From assembly GCA_963665935.1 (NCBI GenBank), contig OY762510.1, positions 3,410,001 to 3,474,000 on the forward strand: a stretch of DNA of 64,000 nucleotides, given 5' to 3'. Below, piece by piece: positions 26,767 to 36,186 of the stretch; the stretch's first letter is position 1; the number at the start of each line of letters is the position of its first letter. A model generated the notes under the pieces. That model made no database searches and had not been told where the DNA came from. It saw only the letters and a list, made by a program, of their open reading frames with translations. This stretch comes from Syntrophus sp963665935 (GTDB taxonomy: Bacteria; Desulfobacterota; Syntrophia; Syntrophales; Syntrophaceae). The position numbers were made by a program, and so were the translations under genes.

Positions 26767-28362
26767 TTATTCCTCCGACACTTCCATGGACTCGATGCCG
26801 GTGCCGACCGTCCAGGTGATCAGGTCCGCGGAGAAGGAATCGCCGTTGACCTCCACCTTGTCGCCCGGTCGGATATAGAGATCCGGGATACACCGGCAGC
26901 GGAACTTCCCATTTGTAACGGACTGGTAAGACACGCCGCTGAGAGAAATCGACTTTGCCGGCCAGGATTCCGTCCGGTGGCCGGAGAGGGTGATGCTTGC
27001 GGAGGAGGTCCCCTCGTCAAGGCGGATGTCCTCCAGATCCACGGTGCAGATCGCCTCGGAAATGGATTCACCTGCCGGGTAGGTTTTGACCATGAAGACG
27101 ACCAGGCTTCCATTGGATCTCGCATTGATCGCCTCGGCATAATCCAGGCCGGGGACCACGACGGACAGGAAGGAGGGATCCCCAGAGCGGAAACGCCCCT
27201 GGAAGGAGGAGATGGGAAGGACCTGATTGCTCAAGCCGTCTACAGCACCCGTCAGGATGCATCGATAGGTGATCCGGTAGTCCTCATCGACAAAGACGGC
27301 GAGGTTTCCGTTGAGACACAGTGCCGGAGAAACAGACAGCACGGGCGGAAGAATATCAACCTCAAGAGTTGCCGACAGGGCAGGGGAGGCCGTCAGAATC
27401 ACATTGGCGAGCGTCACGGAGCCATCGTCTTCCGCGCCCCAGGATCCCCAGGAGGGCTCGACAGACTGCCAGCTTCTGGCCACCAGGTTGTCAAACCAGA
27501 CAGTATCCCCTGACGTGTCCGATCCCCAGGCCTGGAATGTATTTTCGCTGTCGGCGCTCGTCTCCATGACGCCTTCGGCAATGAGAGCCCCATTCAAGTA
27601 CAGGTCGTAAGTCCCGGCTGTCCAATCGATATTTTTTATCTCGAAGAGGTCCCAGGCCGCATCGCTGATGTCATAGCCTGTGTCATGAGATGAGCCGTCC
27701 CAGAAGGAAATGCTCCCGGCGACAATGTCCACCCAGATCCTCTTCGCGGCGTTTCCGAAGGCAAAGCACGTATAATTTACTGCCAGGGCGGAGTACCGGC
27801 GGAAGGAAAGAGCCATTGCATCGATGGCTGTTATGAAACACCCCAGGTAGGAATAGTCGGCATGATAGGGAAGCTTTGCGCTCCGCGTTCCGCCATAGGC
27901 ATGGTCTGTCGAGATGGCGGAGCCGTTGTTCGGGGTTTGATAGGTGATCGATCCCCCGCTTGTCGCCAGGTCCGTGCCGTCCGATCCCCATTCGTAATCA
28001 TCAAAGGCCGAAAACGTATTGACGCCGCTGCCAACCGCAGAGGCGCCGGAGTTCCCATAGTACAGGTAGAACGTGGTTGCCGATGTTCCGATGGAATCGA
28101 ACTCAACCCAGACCGTCGCCACCCGGTTGGGCGATGTCCCGGAAATGGATTCAATCCAGTAATCCAGGAGAGTTGTCCCGTCGGATTTCGTGAAGCGCAG
28201 ATCATTGAAGGAAGAAAGGCCGTGCCCGTTGCAATTTACATCACAACCGGAAGCGCCGGAGCTCTCGCCTACCAGCACCTTCATAGGATAGTTGGTCACC
28301 GCTCCGGAGGATCGGGAAAGTGTGACGCTCTTCCTGTATGTCCAGCCTGTCAGCCAACCCAT
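26767..28362 (-). CDS. DUF2341-domain phage tail protein
   Basis: The N-terminal half starts MGWLTGWTYRKSVTLSRSSGA and contains FNDLRFTKSDGTTLLDYWIES and FYLYYGN, the signature of DUF2341, followed by a LamG-like beta region to about residue 320. The C-terminal 200 residues look like a separate tail domain. DUF2341 is found in surface and adhesion proteins; in this position the gene may encode part of the host-contact apparatus (inference). Length is 531 residues. Confidence 0.7.
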   Translation of the reverse strand: MGWLTGWTYRKSVTLSRSSGAVTNYPMKVLVGESSGASGCDVNCNGHGLSSFNDLRFTKSDGTTLLDYWIESISGTSPNRVATVWVEFDSIGTSATTFYLYYGNSGASAVGSGVNTFSAFDDYEWGSDGTDLATSGGSITYQTPNNGSAISTDHAYGGTRSAKLPYHADYSYLGCFITAIDAMALSFRRYSALAVNYTCFAFGNAAKRIWVDIVAGSISFWDGSSHDTGYDISDAAWDLFEIKNIDWTAGTYDLYLNGALIAEGVMETSADSENTFQAWGSDTSGDTVWFDNLVARSWQSVEPSWGSWGAEDDGSVTLANVILTASPALSATLEVDILPPVLSVSPALCLNGNLAVFVDEDYRITYRCILTGAVDGLSNQVLPISSFQGRFRSGDPSFLSVVVPGLDYAEAINARSNGSLVVFMVKTYPAGESISEAICTVDLEDIRLDEGTSSASITLSGHRTESWPAKSISLSGVSYQSVTNGKFRCRCIPDLYIRPGDKVEVNGDSFSADLITWTVGTGIESMEVSEE

Positions 28363-28370
28363 GGATTCCC

Positions 28371-28799
28371 CTAGATCTCGATGGCCGGGGCCTGGACCTG
28401 GAAGGTTGAGCCCTCGGGGATGGTGTAGTCCGTTCCGAAGTCGATGCAGCCCACGACCGTGTCGTCCGAGGTCGTGTCATCGTAGATGACCAGGCTCCCG
28501 ATCGGGCCGATGGCCCCGCCCGAGGCCGTCCAGTTGATATTCTCGAAGGTCCGGACGCCCTTGTCGTTCGTGTCGTCCTCCGTCCAGGTCCCTCCGGAGA
28601 GGGTCTTGTTCTGCCTGGTATAGCCGTTGCCCGTTGCCAGTTCGGAGGAACTGACATCCGCCAGGGTTGCGTGAGCGTCCTTGTCGAAGGCAAAGGTGTC
28701 ATTCATCAGAATGGCCTTGAAGGTGTCGTTGGCGATATCGACGGCCTTTGCGCCGAGCTGATAGCGCCAGTGATTGGACAGCGTACAGGTGATTGACAT
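28371..28799 (-). CDS. Phage tail-associated protein, unknown
   Basis: This 142-residue beta-rich protein lies between the DUF2341 gene and a small tail gene. Its sequence (WRYQLGAKAVDIANDTFKAI and IGSLVIYDDTTSDDTVVGCIDFG) resembles small phage structural proteins that carry a reporter-like beta fold, but I cannot name the family. Close spacing to both neighbours (8-9 bp) supports it as part of the late operon. Confidence 0.6.
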   Translation of the reverse strand: MSITCTLSNHWRYQLGAKAVDIANDTFKAILMNDTFAFDKDAHATLADVSSSELATGNGYTRQNKTLSGGTWTEDDTNDKGVRTFENINWTASGGAIGPIGSLVIYDDTTSDDTVVGCIDFGTDYTIPEGSTFQVQAPAIEI

Positions 28800-28808
28800 G
28801 GCTCCTCG

Positions 28809-29180
28809 CTATTGATCCGTCAGGCTTTCGCTGAGAAGGATCTTCAAAAATATTTTTCCGTTGCTCTCCCTCAGGTCCTCCATCTTGGCCAGAAAGCAGG
28901 CCTCGTCAGTGGAGACGATGATCCAGGAAGAGTTCTGAAGGAGTGTCCAGAGGGCAGTCCACAAGGCCGCCGTGGAAGAAACCGCCAGATCGAAGGTCCG
29001 GTCGCCATGGGAAAAGCCGCCGTCGGAAATGACCACGCCTCCGTCCAGGGTCTTTGTCCTCGTCAGTCGCCGTGAGTTCTCCCGGATCTTCGTGTCCTCA
29101 GGAAGTGGATCCACCATCAAAGCGCCGGCAGAGTCATAAAGCCTGGAAGCCAGGCCGATCTTGAAGGGTTTTGAAGTCAT
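28809..29180 (-). CDS. Small phage tail protein (distal-tail-like)
   Basis: This 123-residue protein directly follows the tape-measure gene with a 3-bp gap, the place of distal-tail or minor tail proteins in siphoviruses. Visible are the strand-rich GGVVISDGGFSHGDRTFDLAV and an end adapted to a mixed alpha/beta fold. Assignment is by position and secondary-structure pattern only. Confidence 0.5.
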   Translation of the reverse strand: MTSKPFKIGLASRLYDSAGALMVDPLPEDTKIRENSRRLTRTKTLDGGVVISDGGFSHGDRTFDLAVSSTAALWTALWTLLQNSSWIIVSTDEACFLAKMEDLRESNGKIFLKILLSESLTDQ

Positions 29181-29183
29181 CCC

Positions 29184-31868
29184 TTATGCCCCTTTCACGC
29201 CCAGGAGAAATTCCGCCGCTTCTTCATTGGCCCGGACCTGGATGGCCGAGAGGATCTCCCAGAGGATCATCTCCAGGTGGGGCTGAAGGCCGGCGGCTTC
29301 CACCTGGATCACCTGGCTGCCTGATTCCAGGGCCTTCGTCTTTGCCTCCTGGAGCTTCAGCTGCTGCTCCACGAGCTTTTTCTGCAGCTCGAACTCCTGC
29401 TCCCGGTACTCCTTCTCCTTTTCGATGGCGTCGTAGAGCTGCCAGTTGGAACCGGTATCCTCCATCGTCTTGAAGAGGCTGGCCAGAGTGTCTCCCGTGG
29501 AATCGATTCCGGTGTCGATGCTCTTGAGCATGGACTCCAACTGCTTCGTGGCCTGCTCCGCCTGGGAGATGTCCACCTTGGCCTTCCATTCGATGGCCTG
29601 GGAGATAATGTCCGCCTGGGCCTTGATCCTTGCCGTCTCGATGGAGGCGTCGATCTTCTTCTCCTTGGGCAGGGCTTCATCGAGTGTCTTCTTCGCGGCG
29701 GCCAGCTTCGGCTCGTTGACGAAGACCTCGTGGATTGAGACGGTCCCGTCTGGCAGGGTCTCGGTGACGAGCTTTTTCACCAGCTCCATCTGGACCGTGT
29801 CCGCCTTGGCGGTGAGGGTCGTTTCCTTCTTGTCGGGGATATTGAACAGGGCCTTGCTTGCGTTGTTGGCCCCTTCGAGCCAGGAGGACGTCTCCAGGTT
29901 GAGTTTCGTCGATTTGGATTCCGGCTGTGAATTCAGGGAGGTGACCAGCTTCTGGTGCTGGATCTTCGCCGCCTCAAAGGACTTGTTCTGGGCGTCCTGC
30001 GTTTCCTTATTTTTCGATATAATCCCGAAGTAATTATCATTTACGTCGAGCAACTCCAGCAACGACTGGGCGCCCTTCTGGACGACGGGGATCTGGTTGA
30101 GCAGAGATCCGGTCAGGTATCCCAAGGCGCCTGCCGCCCCCAGAGCGCCCACAGCGCCGGCTCCGCTAAGGGAGCCGATGACGGTCACCATTCCCGACAG
30201 GCCTGGCAGCGTCTTCGCAGCCGTAGAGGCGAGGCTCGCCAGTCCCGAGACGGCATCCACCATGGCCTTCCCCGCCAGGATGGTCAAGGCCCCGGTGAGG
30301 AGCCCCGCATACTCCGCCAGAATACTGATCCCCTTAGCCGCTCCCAGCATGGTTCCCACGGCCTGCGCAGTCGAGCTGTCCATTACCGAAAAGCCATTGA
30401 CCACCTTGCCCAGGATCTCGAAGAGCGGTTCCATCCCGTCGATGATTCCATGGGTCACTTCGATGAGCCCGGCGAACCCGTTGATGATCTTTTGAATCAG
30501 TTCATGAAGCCCCTCCGGGGTGGAAAGGTCGATCTTGCCGAAGATCGTCTCGAAGGCCTCCCCGACAGCGCCTCCCAGACTGGAAAGGGAATTGATGAGG
30601 GGAGAGAAGTCGATCCCTTCCATGGCTTGGGGAAGATTCTTCGCGATCGTGCTTAATGAAGTGCCGATGCGGGACGCCACGCCTGCGATGACGTTGAAGA
30701 TGGGATCGAAAGACCCGGAGGAGAAGACTTCGCTCAGTGAGGCAAGGAGGGCGGTCCCGCCGGCGATGGCCTTGGTGGTCGATTCCCGGAACTTGTCGCC
30801 GACGGCGATGCCCAGGTTCTCGAATCCCACCTTGAAGCGGTCAATCTGGACTTCTGAGCTCTCCAATCGCGCTGCCACCTCCTTGGCCGCCGAGCCCGAG
30901 GAGTTCAGGGCCGTGTTGGTGACCTCTGTCACCTTGCCGAGGTTGTCGAAGACAGTGACCATCCTGGCCGATTGTTCAATGCCGACGAGCTGGGATGTCA
31001 CGAAGAGCTTCTGATTCTGGTCCAGCTCCTGGAAGGCCTTGGAAACCTCGAAGAGGATCTCCTTGCCGGATTTCAGCTTGCCGTTGGCGTCCGTCTGGGA
31101 GACCCCGATGGACGCCAGGGCGTCCTTCACGGGCATAGAGTCATCGACCAGCTTGAGGAGACCCGTTTTCAAGGCGTCGGCGGATTCCGTCCCCGAACGG
31201 AAGACTTCGATCACCGGGGTGAGTATACCGGCTGTTTCTTCAAAACTGAATCCCATGGTCTTGGCGATGGGGGCCAGCTTGGACATGCCCAGGCCGAGCT
31301 GCTCCACGTCTGTGGCGTACTTGTTGGAGACCTCGTTGAGAATGTCGATCAACCGGGTCGCTTCACTGGCCGGCGCATCGAAGCCCTTGAGGGTTGCGAT
31401 GAGCATTTCGCTCGACTGCGCCGCCTCGATGTCCCCGGCGATCTTCAGGTCCATGGCGGCTTTCGTCAGGGTCATGGCCTCCTGGGTATTGTAGCCCGCC
31501 TGGATGAAATCGGTTGTGCTGTTCAAAACCTTGGCGGCGCTCTCCCCGTACTGGCTGGAGAGATTGAAGGCCGAGGCCCGGGCAGCCTCCAGAGTGTCGG
31601 CGGAATCTCCAGCGACCTTCTTCAGGCCGACCATGGCGGATTCGAATTCCACGGATTTCTTATAGGCCAGGGCCAGTCCGCCCACGGTCAGGGCCGCCAG
31701 GGCTGCGTCGATCTTCAGGACGGCGTCCGCCGCCGAGGCGAAGGGGGCCGCGAAGTTGCTCACGGAGGAGCTCATGGCGCTGAACCGGGAGTCGAGCGTG
31801 GTGATCGTCTTGGAGACCCGGTCGTCGCCTTCGAAGATGATGGAGACGGTTTTTGCGAGATCGGCCAT
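29184..31868 (-). CDS. Phage tail tape-measure protein (TP901-like core)
   Basis: The 894-residue protein is long, helical and rich in Ala, Ser and Thr. The N-terminal 350 residues carry the TP901-type core (VGLKKVAGDSADTLEAAR, TTDFIQAGYNTQEAMTLTKA, GILTPVIEVFRSGTESADAL). Hydrophobic stretches follow at about residues 520-600, and a coiled coil at 830-865. The length sets the tail length; by the usual rule of about 1.5 angstrom per residue it would be roughly 130 nm. The start codon lies 2 bp after the stop of the frameshifted chaperone extension. Confidence 0.9.
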   Translation of the reverse strand: MADLAKTVSIIFEGDDRVSKTITTLDSRFSAMSSSVSNFAAPFASAADAVLKIDAALAALTVGGLALAYKKSVEFESAMVGLKKVAGDSADTLEAARASAFNLSSQYGESAAKVLNSTTDFIQAGYNTQEAMTLTKAAMDLKIAGDIEAAQSSEMLIATLKGFDAPASEATRLIDILNEVSNKYATDVEQLGLGMSKLAPIAKTMGFSFEETAGILTPVIEVFRSGTESADALKTGLLKLVDDSMPVKDALASIGVSQTDANGKLKSGKEILFEVSKAFQELDQNQKLFVTSQLVGIEQSARMVTVFDNLGKVTEVTNTALNSSGSAAKEVAARLESSEVQIDRFKVGFENLGIAVGDKFRESTTKAIAGGTALLASLSEVFSSGSFDPIFNVIAGVASRIGTSLSTIAKNLPQAMEGIDFSPLINSLSSLGGAVGEAFETIFGKIDLSTPEGLHELIQKIINGFAGLIEVTHGIIDGMEPLFEILGKVVNGFSVMDSSTAQAVGTMLGAAKGISILAEYAGLLTGALTILAGKAMVDAVSGLASLASTAAKTLPGLSGMVTVIGSLSGAGAVGALGAAGALGYLTGSLLNQIPVVQKGAQSLLELLDVNDNYFGIISKNKETQDAQNKSFEAAKIQHQKLVTSLNSQPESKSTKLNLETSSWLEGANNASKALFNIPDKKETTLTAKADTVQMELVKKLVTETLPDGTVSIHEVFVNEPKLAAAKKTLDEALPKEKKIDASIETARIKAQADIISQAIEWKAKVDISQAEQATKQLESMLKSIDTGIDSTGDTLASLFKTMEDTGSNWQLYDAIEKEKEYREQEFELQKKLVEQQLKLQEAKTKALESGSQVIQVEAAGLQPHLEMILWEILSAIQVRANEEAAEFLLGVKGA

Positions 31869-31870
31869 AA

Positions 31871-32478
31871 TCAGGTATTGGGTTTCATGGTTTCGTAGAA
31901 ACGCCCCCAGAGTTCCAACTCGATATCGCTGAGGAAGCCGTAGGGCATCAAATCGGGCCTTGCCTCATAGAGGAACGCCTTCTTGTCGTAGCAGAGGGCT
32001 AAGCTGTTTCGGACATCGGCACTGCTCCAGAGGCGGTCTGCTTTTTTTTTATTTCCGAACCCTGGCCGGTGAGTTTTATGATCGCGTTGGTCAGGGCGTA
32101 GAACTCGATGGGAAAGTGGGTGCAGAGCCGCACCGCCGTTTCATGATCGACGGCGGGCTCCACGCTCCCCAGGGAGAGCATCTCCAGCCTCCGGGCCACG
32201 TCGTTCGGGGTTTCTTCCGAAAGGCCCACCAGTTCCTTCACCGCTTCCGCCTTTTCCTTCGCATTAGAGGAGACGAGGGCCTCCAGGACGACGGAGAGGT
32301 TCTTGTTGCGCTCCGCCGCCTCGTTGACCTGTCCGAGCTCGTGCCCGGAAAGGTTTCTCACCCGCCAGAGAGGCTCCGCGCCTTCCTCGAAGAAATCCTT
32401 CAGATCCGGCACGGAGACATCCTCCGTGCGGGGCTCGAACTTCGCGTTCCGAAACTTTTTCAGATCAAACCCGGGCAT
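31871..32478 (-). CDS. Tail assembly chaperone long form (G-T type) made by -1 frameshift
   Basis: Ribosomes that slip -1 at 32041-32047 would leave the 159-residue frame after residue 146 and read 56 further codons in the -1 frame, ending at the TGA at 31871-31873, just 2 bp before the tape-measure ATG. The extension (ADRLWSSADVRN to ETMKPNT) is hydrophilic with a clear FLSDIELELWGRFYE pattern and has no start codon of its own. This is the arrangement of lambda gpG and gpGT and of many siphoviruses. The product would be about 202 residues. Confidence 0.75.
31999..32478 (-). CDS. Tail assembly chaperone short form (G type)
   Basis: This 159-residue protein lies between the major tail protein and the tape measure, the standard place of the first tail assembly chaperone, which coats the tape measure before tube polymerisation. 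It is helical and acidic. Its start ATG overlaps the stop of the upstream tail-tube gene. Near its 3' end there is a nine-A run that serves as the presumed slippery site. Confidence 0.75.
   Translation of the reverse strand: MPGFDLKKFRNAKFEPRTEDVSVPDLKDFFEEGAEPLWRVRNLSGHELGQVNEAAERNKNLSVVLEALVSSNAKEKAEAVKELVGLSEETPNDVARRLEMLSLGSVEPAVDHETAVRLCTHFPIEFYALTNAIIKLTGQGSEIKKKQTASGAVPMSETA
32041..32047 (-). promoter_or_regulatory. Programmed -1 frameshift slippery heptamer (A AAA AAG)
   Basis: On the minus strand the chaperone frame reads ATA AAA AAA AAG CAG, so the heptamer A AAA AAG is correctly phased. This is the heptamer used in E. coli dnaX. A run of nine A in a gene of this composition is itself unusual. 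Confidence 0.7.
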
Positions 32479-33461
32479 CAGGCGGTGACCTCCACGGCCG
32501 TTTCCGTCGCGGAGATGGTGCAGGAAGCGGAGATGTTGTCCCCGGCGGGATAGGTCCGGGAGATCCCGAGCTTGCCGTTGCAGATCAGGTAGGGCGATTT
32601 GTTCCGGTCCGGGAAGAACTTGAAGAAGAGGGTCTCGTCCTTCAGGCCGATGAAGGATTCGGAGATCCCATCCTTCAGGAAGGTCTTGAAGGAGCCCTGA
32701 CCCAGGGAGGAACTCGACGAGCCCACTGTACCGCCGTAGACCTGGGTGGAACTGACGGAATGGCTGTTCTCCGGGGGGACGAAATCCATGACGGGTTCCA
32801 GGTCAGTGAAGAGGGGTTCGTACACCTGGGCATGGACCCCCTTGGCAATGCTTCCCGTATGGCTGGTCGGGAGGGCGGAGGCAAAGGTGATCTCTCCATT
32901 GAAGGGGTCTTCGTTCCAGACGGGGTAGTCCCACCGTTCGCAGGTCGTCCCGATGATCTGGAAGGTCTCCGCCGAAGTGATCAGGGCCGAAGTCGAAGAG
33001 GAGAGCCTGACCTGGGCGATCTCGATGCTCCCGACCGGAATGAGAGGGGGACCTCCCGCAGCGCCCCGGGTCGCGGAAAAGGACGTTCCGTCCGTGCCGG
33101 CGACGACAGTTATGACCCCGGAGCTGTTGATGGTGACGGAGCTGATGTTGTGGGTGCTAGAGGGTCGGGAAATCGCCACCTCGGAATCTGCGCCCACGGT
33201 GGTCAGGACACCGGCCAGGTAGCAGGTCAATGCCGCAACGGAGACGGTGTTGTTCGATGAGCCCGGCGTGACCGCTCCTCCTGTGGCCAGACCATCGGGG
33301 CGGACCTCCGGTTCATATCCGCTTCGCTGGGACCAGAGATTGACGCCGGAAAGGGCAAAGGTCTTGTGATCCCCGGAATCGATCATGGCGGCCATGGCGT
33401 TGTATTCCTGGCCGGCTTCGTACTGCAGTTTCGCATTGGCTGCGCTGTTGGTTTTAGCCAT
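32478..33461 (-). CDS. Phage major tail tube protein
   Basis: This 327-residue, beta-rich protein precedes the tail assembly chaperones. It contains Ser- and Thr-rich strands and a C-terminal domain (DETLFFKFFPDRNKSPYLICNGKLG) with a pattern of tail tube folds, and a central module of about 100 residues rich in Ser/Thr/Val that may be an inserted Ig-like domain. An AAGGAGGGC ribosome site lies upstream. Assignment rests on gene order and composition. Confidence 0.7.
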   Translation of the reverse strand: MAKTNSAANAKLQYEAGQEYNAMAAMIDSGDHKTFALSGVNLWSQRSGYEPEVRPDGLATGGAVTPGSSNNTVSVAALTCYLAGVLTTVGADSEVAISRPSSTHNISSVTINSSGVITVVAGTDGTSFSATRGAAGGPPLIPVGSIEIAQVRLSSSTSALITSAETFQIIGTTCERWDYPVWNEDPFNGEITFASALPTSHTGSIAKGVHAQVYEPLFTDLEPVMDFVPPENSHSVSSTQVYGGTVGSSSSSLGQGSFKTFLKDGISESFIGLKDETLFFKFFPDRNKSPYLICNGKLGISRTYPAGDNISASCTISATETAVEVTA

Positions 33462-33489
33462 TCTTGTAGCCCTCCTTTAAGGCATGTAT

Positions 33490-33705
33490 TTATTCATTCG
33501 CTTTTGCCAGGGGATTGTCCCGCCCCTGTAATTCTGCTCCCAGGGCCGTCCGGATGTTGGCCTCCACGGAGCTGAAATCGACTTCTCCGATCTCCGAGGT
33601 GCACACTCCCAGGTACCCTCCCGTCGTCCTTCTCCAATCGACCAGGCCGTGCTCGAAGTCGACGGCCATGATCCGGATCACTTCTTCCTCGATGATTAAT
33701 TCCAT
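33490..33705 (-). CDS. Small phage structural protein, unknown
   Basis: This 71-residue protein (MELIIEEEVIRIMAVDFEHG start) lies 4 bp after the collagen-like gene and before the tail tube gene. The ATG at 33705 is chosen because the longer frame to 33834 would overlap the preceding gene widely. No family is recognised. Confidence 0.5.
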   Translation of the reverse strand: MELIIEEEVIRIMAVDFEHGLVDWRRTTGGYLGVCTSEIGEVDFSSVEANIRTALGAELQGRDNPLAKANE

Positions 33706-33709
33706 GACT

Positions 33710-36184
33710 CTATGTCTCCAGAATGATCCCCCGGATCGTAAAGGCGATGGACCCGGTGAAGTTGGCGTCGGGATCCACCACCATCTTGTAGTTGGTCCCG
33801 TCGCTGACTCGATTAGCAGGGGTGAAGGATACAATTCCCGCAGCCAGCCCCGATGTAATCGCCACCCACCGGTCCGTGTCCGAGCCGTCCCCGAGAATGA
33901 TGTCGTTGATCACCGTTCCGGTTATTACCCCGATGATCTCCGTGATATAGCAATCACCCGGGAGGATGACCTGGTTGATTCCGCCGATGTACTGGGCCTC
34001 GTGGGTCCCGCTCCAGGTGCATACCCAGCGGATCTCGAAGGAATTGCCCTTGATGGTGGTGCGGGAATGGGTGGACGTGTGACGGGCATGGTTGCCGTTC
34101 ATCGACGAATCGAGCCATTGCCCCGGCGCGGGCTGGATCCCGTCCGGCTCCAGAAGCAGGCAGGCGCCGACCGGGAAAACCCGGATGTTCTTGATGTAAA
34201 AGAGATCGTCACTGGCGGAACCGGCCCCGGTGAAGGACGTTGTTCCGTTTGCTTCGGCCATTACGAGCAGGGAGGTTGCAGAAGTGGTGAATGTGAGGGT
34301 CTCGGCGTCATAGACCCATGCCCCTGTCGTATTGAAGGAATAATCGGAACCGGTGCCTCCGACCCTGATCCCGTCCACGTTCGTGTTCGCAGCAGGAATA
34401 TAGTAATCGAAGAGGACCCTGTAATACATGTAGGGTACGAGGGTGCCGCTTCTTCCCATGTAATGGGAGGTTGCCGCATCGGAACTCGCATAAAACGACA
34501 GGCAGTCGTTGACCCCGCCAATGCCGTCGATGTTCCCCGTTCTGGTCCCTCTGGTGGCGACCCAGCTGTCCGTCCCGGAAGTGAAATCGCTTGTGTAGGA
34601 AGCGGCCTGACTTCCCTGGAGATCCGGGTAGGCCACACCGTTGCAATACAGGGCGTACACTTCGGCGGCGGAGAGGGCTCGATTGAAGACCGCCGCCCTG
34701 TTCGTGACGCTGGTGAGCCTTTCACTGTTGGAACCCGAGATGTAATAGGAAGCCGACGTGCTCAGGGAGACGTTTAAAGCCGCCGGAATTGTCTCGGAAA
34801 TTCCCCACGGGACCCCATCGACATAACAGACGACGGACCCCGCCGCCGCAGCGGTTTCTCTTGTTACCGTGATAGTAATTTCATGGGTGGAACAATCCGC
34901 GAAATCCTCGGTTCCGAAGGAAAAGCTTGTTCCGGAATCGCCTCGATACAGACGAAAACTGATGACATTGCTCCCCGAGATGTATAAGGCGTGGCCGGTG
35001 TACGCTCCCGTGGATCCTGATCGATTGAAGAGCAGCCACTGCGTTGCCGAGGTGGTCCAGTCGGGAAGACTTCCGCGCCAGGTGATTGTGAAATCGTCCG
35101 TTCCCACATCATAGGAGGCATGATAGGGGACCTGTATGCCTCCCAGGCTTGAACTGTATCCCATGGCAATGCCCTGGGAATGTCCCGCCGGTCCCGCCAC
35201 AACAGCCACTTCATCCTTCGTCGCATACCCGGAGAGGTCCTGGTTATCCGACCCGGGGGCGTGGGCGTTGGAAACGGCGGCCTTCACCTGGGCGGCTGTG
35301 ACCTGGTTTGATCCGCCATAGTCCAGGTACTGGTCGGTCCCCTGGGCATGGTCAAGGGAGTTTACATGCCGCTGGGACAGGGCATCGGCGATGTCCGTGT
35401 CGACTTTGACTTCCGATAACGTCGGCACGCCGAGATTTGCCCTTGCCGTTGCCGCATCCGCCAGATCGGAGAGGTTGGCGCTCTTGACCATCAAACCGGA
35501 AAGGTCTTGATTGTCCGATCCGGGAGCATGCTTGTTGGTAACAGCGGTCTTTACATCAGAGGCGCTGACCTGGTTTGCTCCACCGTAATTCAGGTATTGA
35601 TCCGTATCCCGGGTATGCGCCTTGGCGATCGCGTCGCTGAGTTCAGAATCTCCCTTGACCTCTGTGATCGTCTCGGCCTTGTCCACGGCTTCCCATGCTT
35701 CGGTTGCCGAGTTCCAGCGGAGGTACTGCCGGTCAACCGTGCCGTCCGAAAGCCCCGGATCTCCTTGTGGACCTTGCGGACCCGTTTCGCCCTGCACTCC
35801 CTGGGGACCCTGAGGTCCCTGGATCCCTTGAGGGCCTTGTGGTCCTGTTTCTCCCTGAGGCCCGGTTTCACCTTGTGGACCAGAATCGCCCTGTGGACCC
35901 TGCGGTCCTGTATCTCCCGGATCGCCCTTGTCTCCCTTTTCGCCCTTCTCGCCGGGTGATCCCTGGGGTCCGGTTGTTTCGATCCGGATGATCTGAGGGT
36001 CGGGATCCTCCGTCTCCAGGATCACATCCGCGGGAGGCGCCGTTTCGATCACGGACACTGAAGACTCCGACGTTGCGAAAGAATAGGTTTCCTCCGCACT
36101 TGTCTCTAAAAGCTGGGCCTCAGCCGGTGTCTCGGTGAGGATTGAGACTTCCGTGTTTGTCGTGATGAACTGTTCGTCAGCCAC
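33710..36184 (-). CDS. Collagen-like phage fibre protein with LamG-like domain
   Basis: This protein has 824 residues. After a Thr/Glu-rich N-terminus it has about 24 uninterrupted Gly-X-Y triplets (residues 72-143, mostly GPQ, GET and GEK), then two copies of an ATP-independent repeat of about 75 residues (each with TDQYLxYGGxNQV and HAPGSDNQDLSG). A LamG/concanavalin-like domain (about 330-500) and a beta-rich C-terminus follow. Phage collagen repeats form trimeric fibres. The gene sits between the head-tail and tail-tube genes, not at the distal tail end, so it may be a capsid- or collar-bound fibre or a side tail fibre (inference). Confidence 0.75.
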   Translation of the reverse strand: MADEQFITTNTEVSILTETPAEAQLLETSAEETYSFATSESSVSVIETAPPADVILETEDPDPQIIRIETTGPQGSPGEKGEKGDKGDPGDTGPQGPQGDSGPQGETGPQGETGPQGPQGIQGPQGPQGVQGETGPQGPQGDPGLSDGTVDRQYLRWNSATEAWEAVDKAETITEVKGDSELSDAIAKAHTRDTDQYLNYGGANQVSASDVKTAVTNKHAPGSDNQDLSGLMVKSANLSDLADAATARANLGVPTLSEVKVDTDIADALSQRHVNSLDHAQGTDQYLDYGGSNQVTAAQVKAAVSNAHAPGSDNQDLSGYATKDEVAVVAGPAGHSQGIAMGYSSSLGGIQVPYHASYDVGTDDFTITWRGSLPDWTTSATQWLLFNRSGSTGAYTGHALYISGSNVISFRLYRGDSGTSFSFGTEDFADCSTHEITITVTRETAAAAGSVVCYVDGVPWGISETIPAALNVSLSTSASYYISGSNSERLTSVTNRAAVFNRALSAAEVYALYCNGVAYPDLQGSQAASYTSDFTSGTDSWVATRGTRTGNIDGIGGVNDCLSFYASSDAATSHYMGRSGTLVPYMYYRVLFDYYIPAANTNVDGIRVGGTGSDYSFNTTGAWVYDAETLTFTTSATSLLVMAEANGTTSFTGAGSASDDLFYIKNIRVFPVGACLLLEPDGIQPAPGQWLDSSMNGNHARHTSTHSRTTIKGNSFEIRWVCTWSGTHEAQYIGGINQVILPGDCYITEIIGVITGTVINDIILGDGSDTDRWVAITSGLAAGIVSFTPANRVSDGTNYKMVVDPDANFTGSIAFTIRGIILET

Positions 36185-36186
36185 CG

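Noticed and set aside
33515..34777. Plus-strand frame of 420 codons opposite the collagen-like gene
   Set aside because: Antisense shadow of a real gene with clear repeats on the minus strand.
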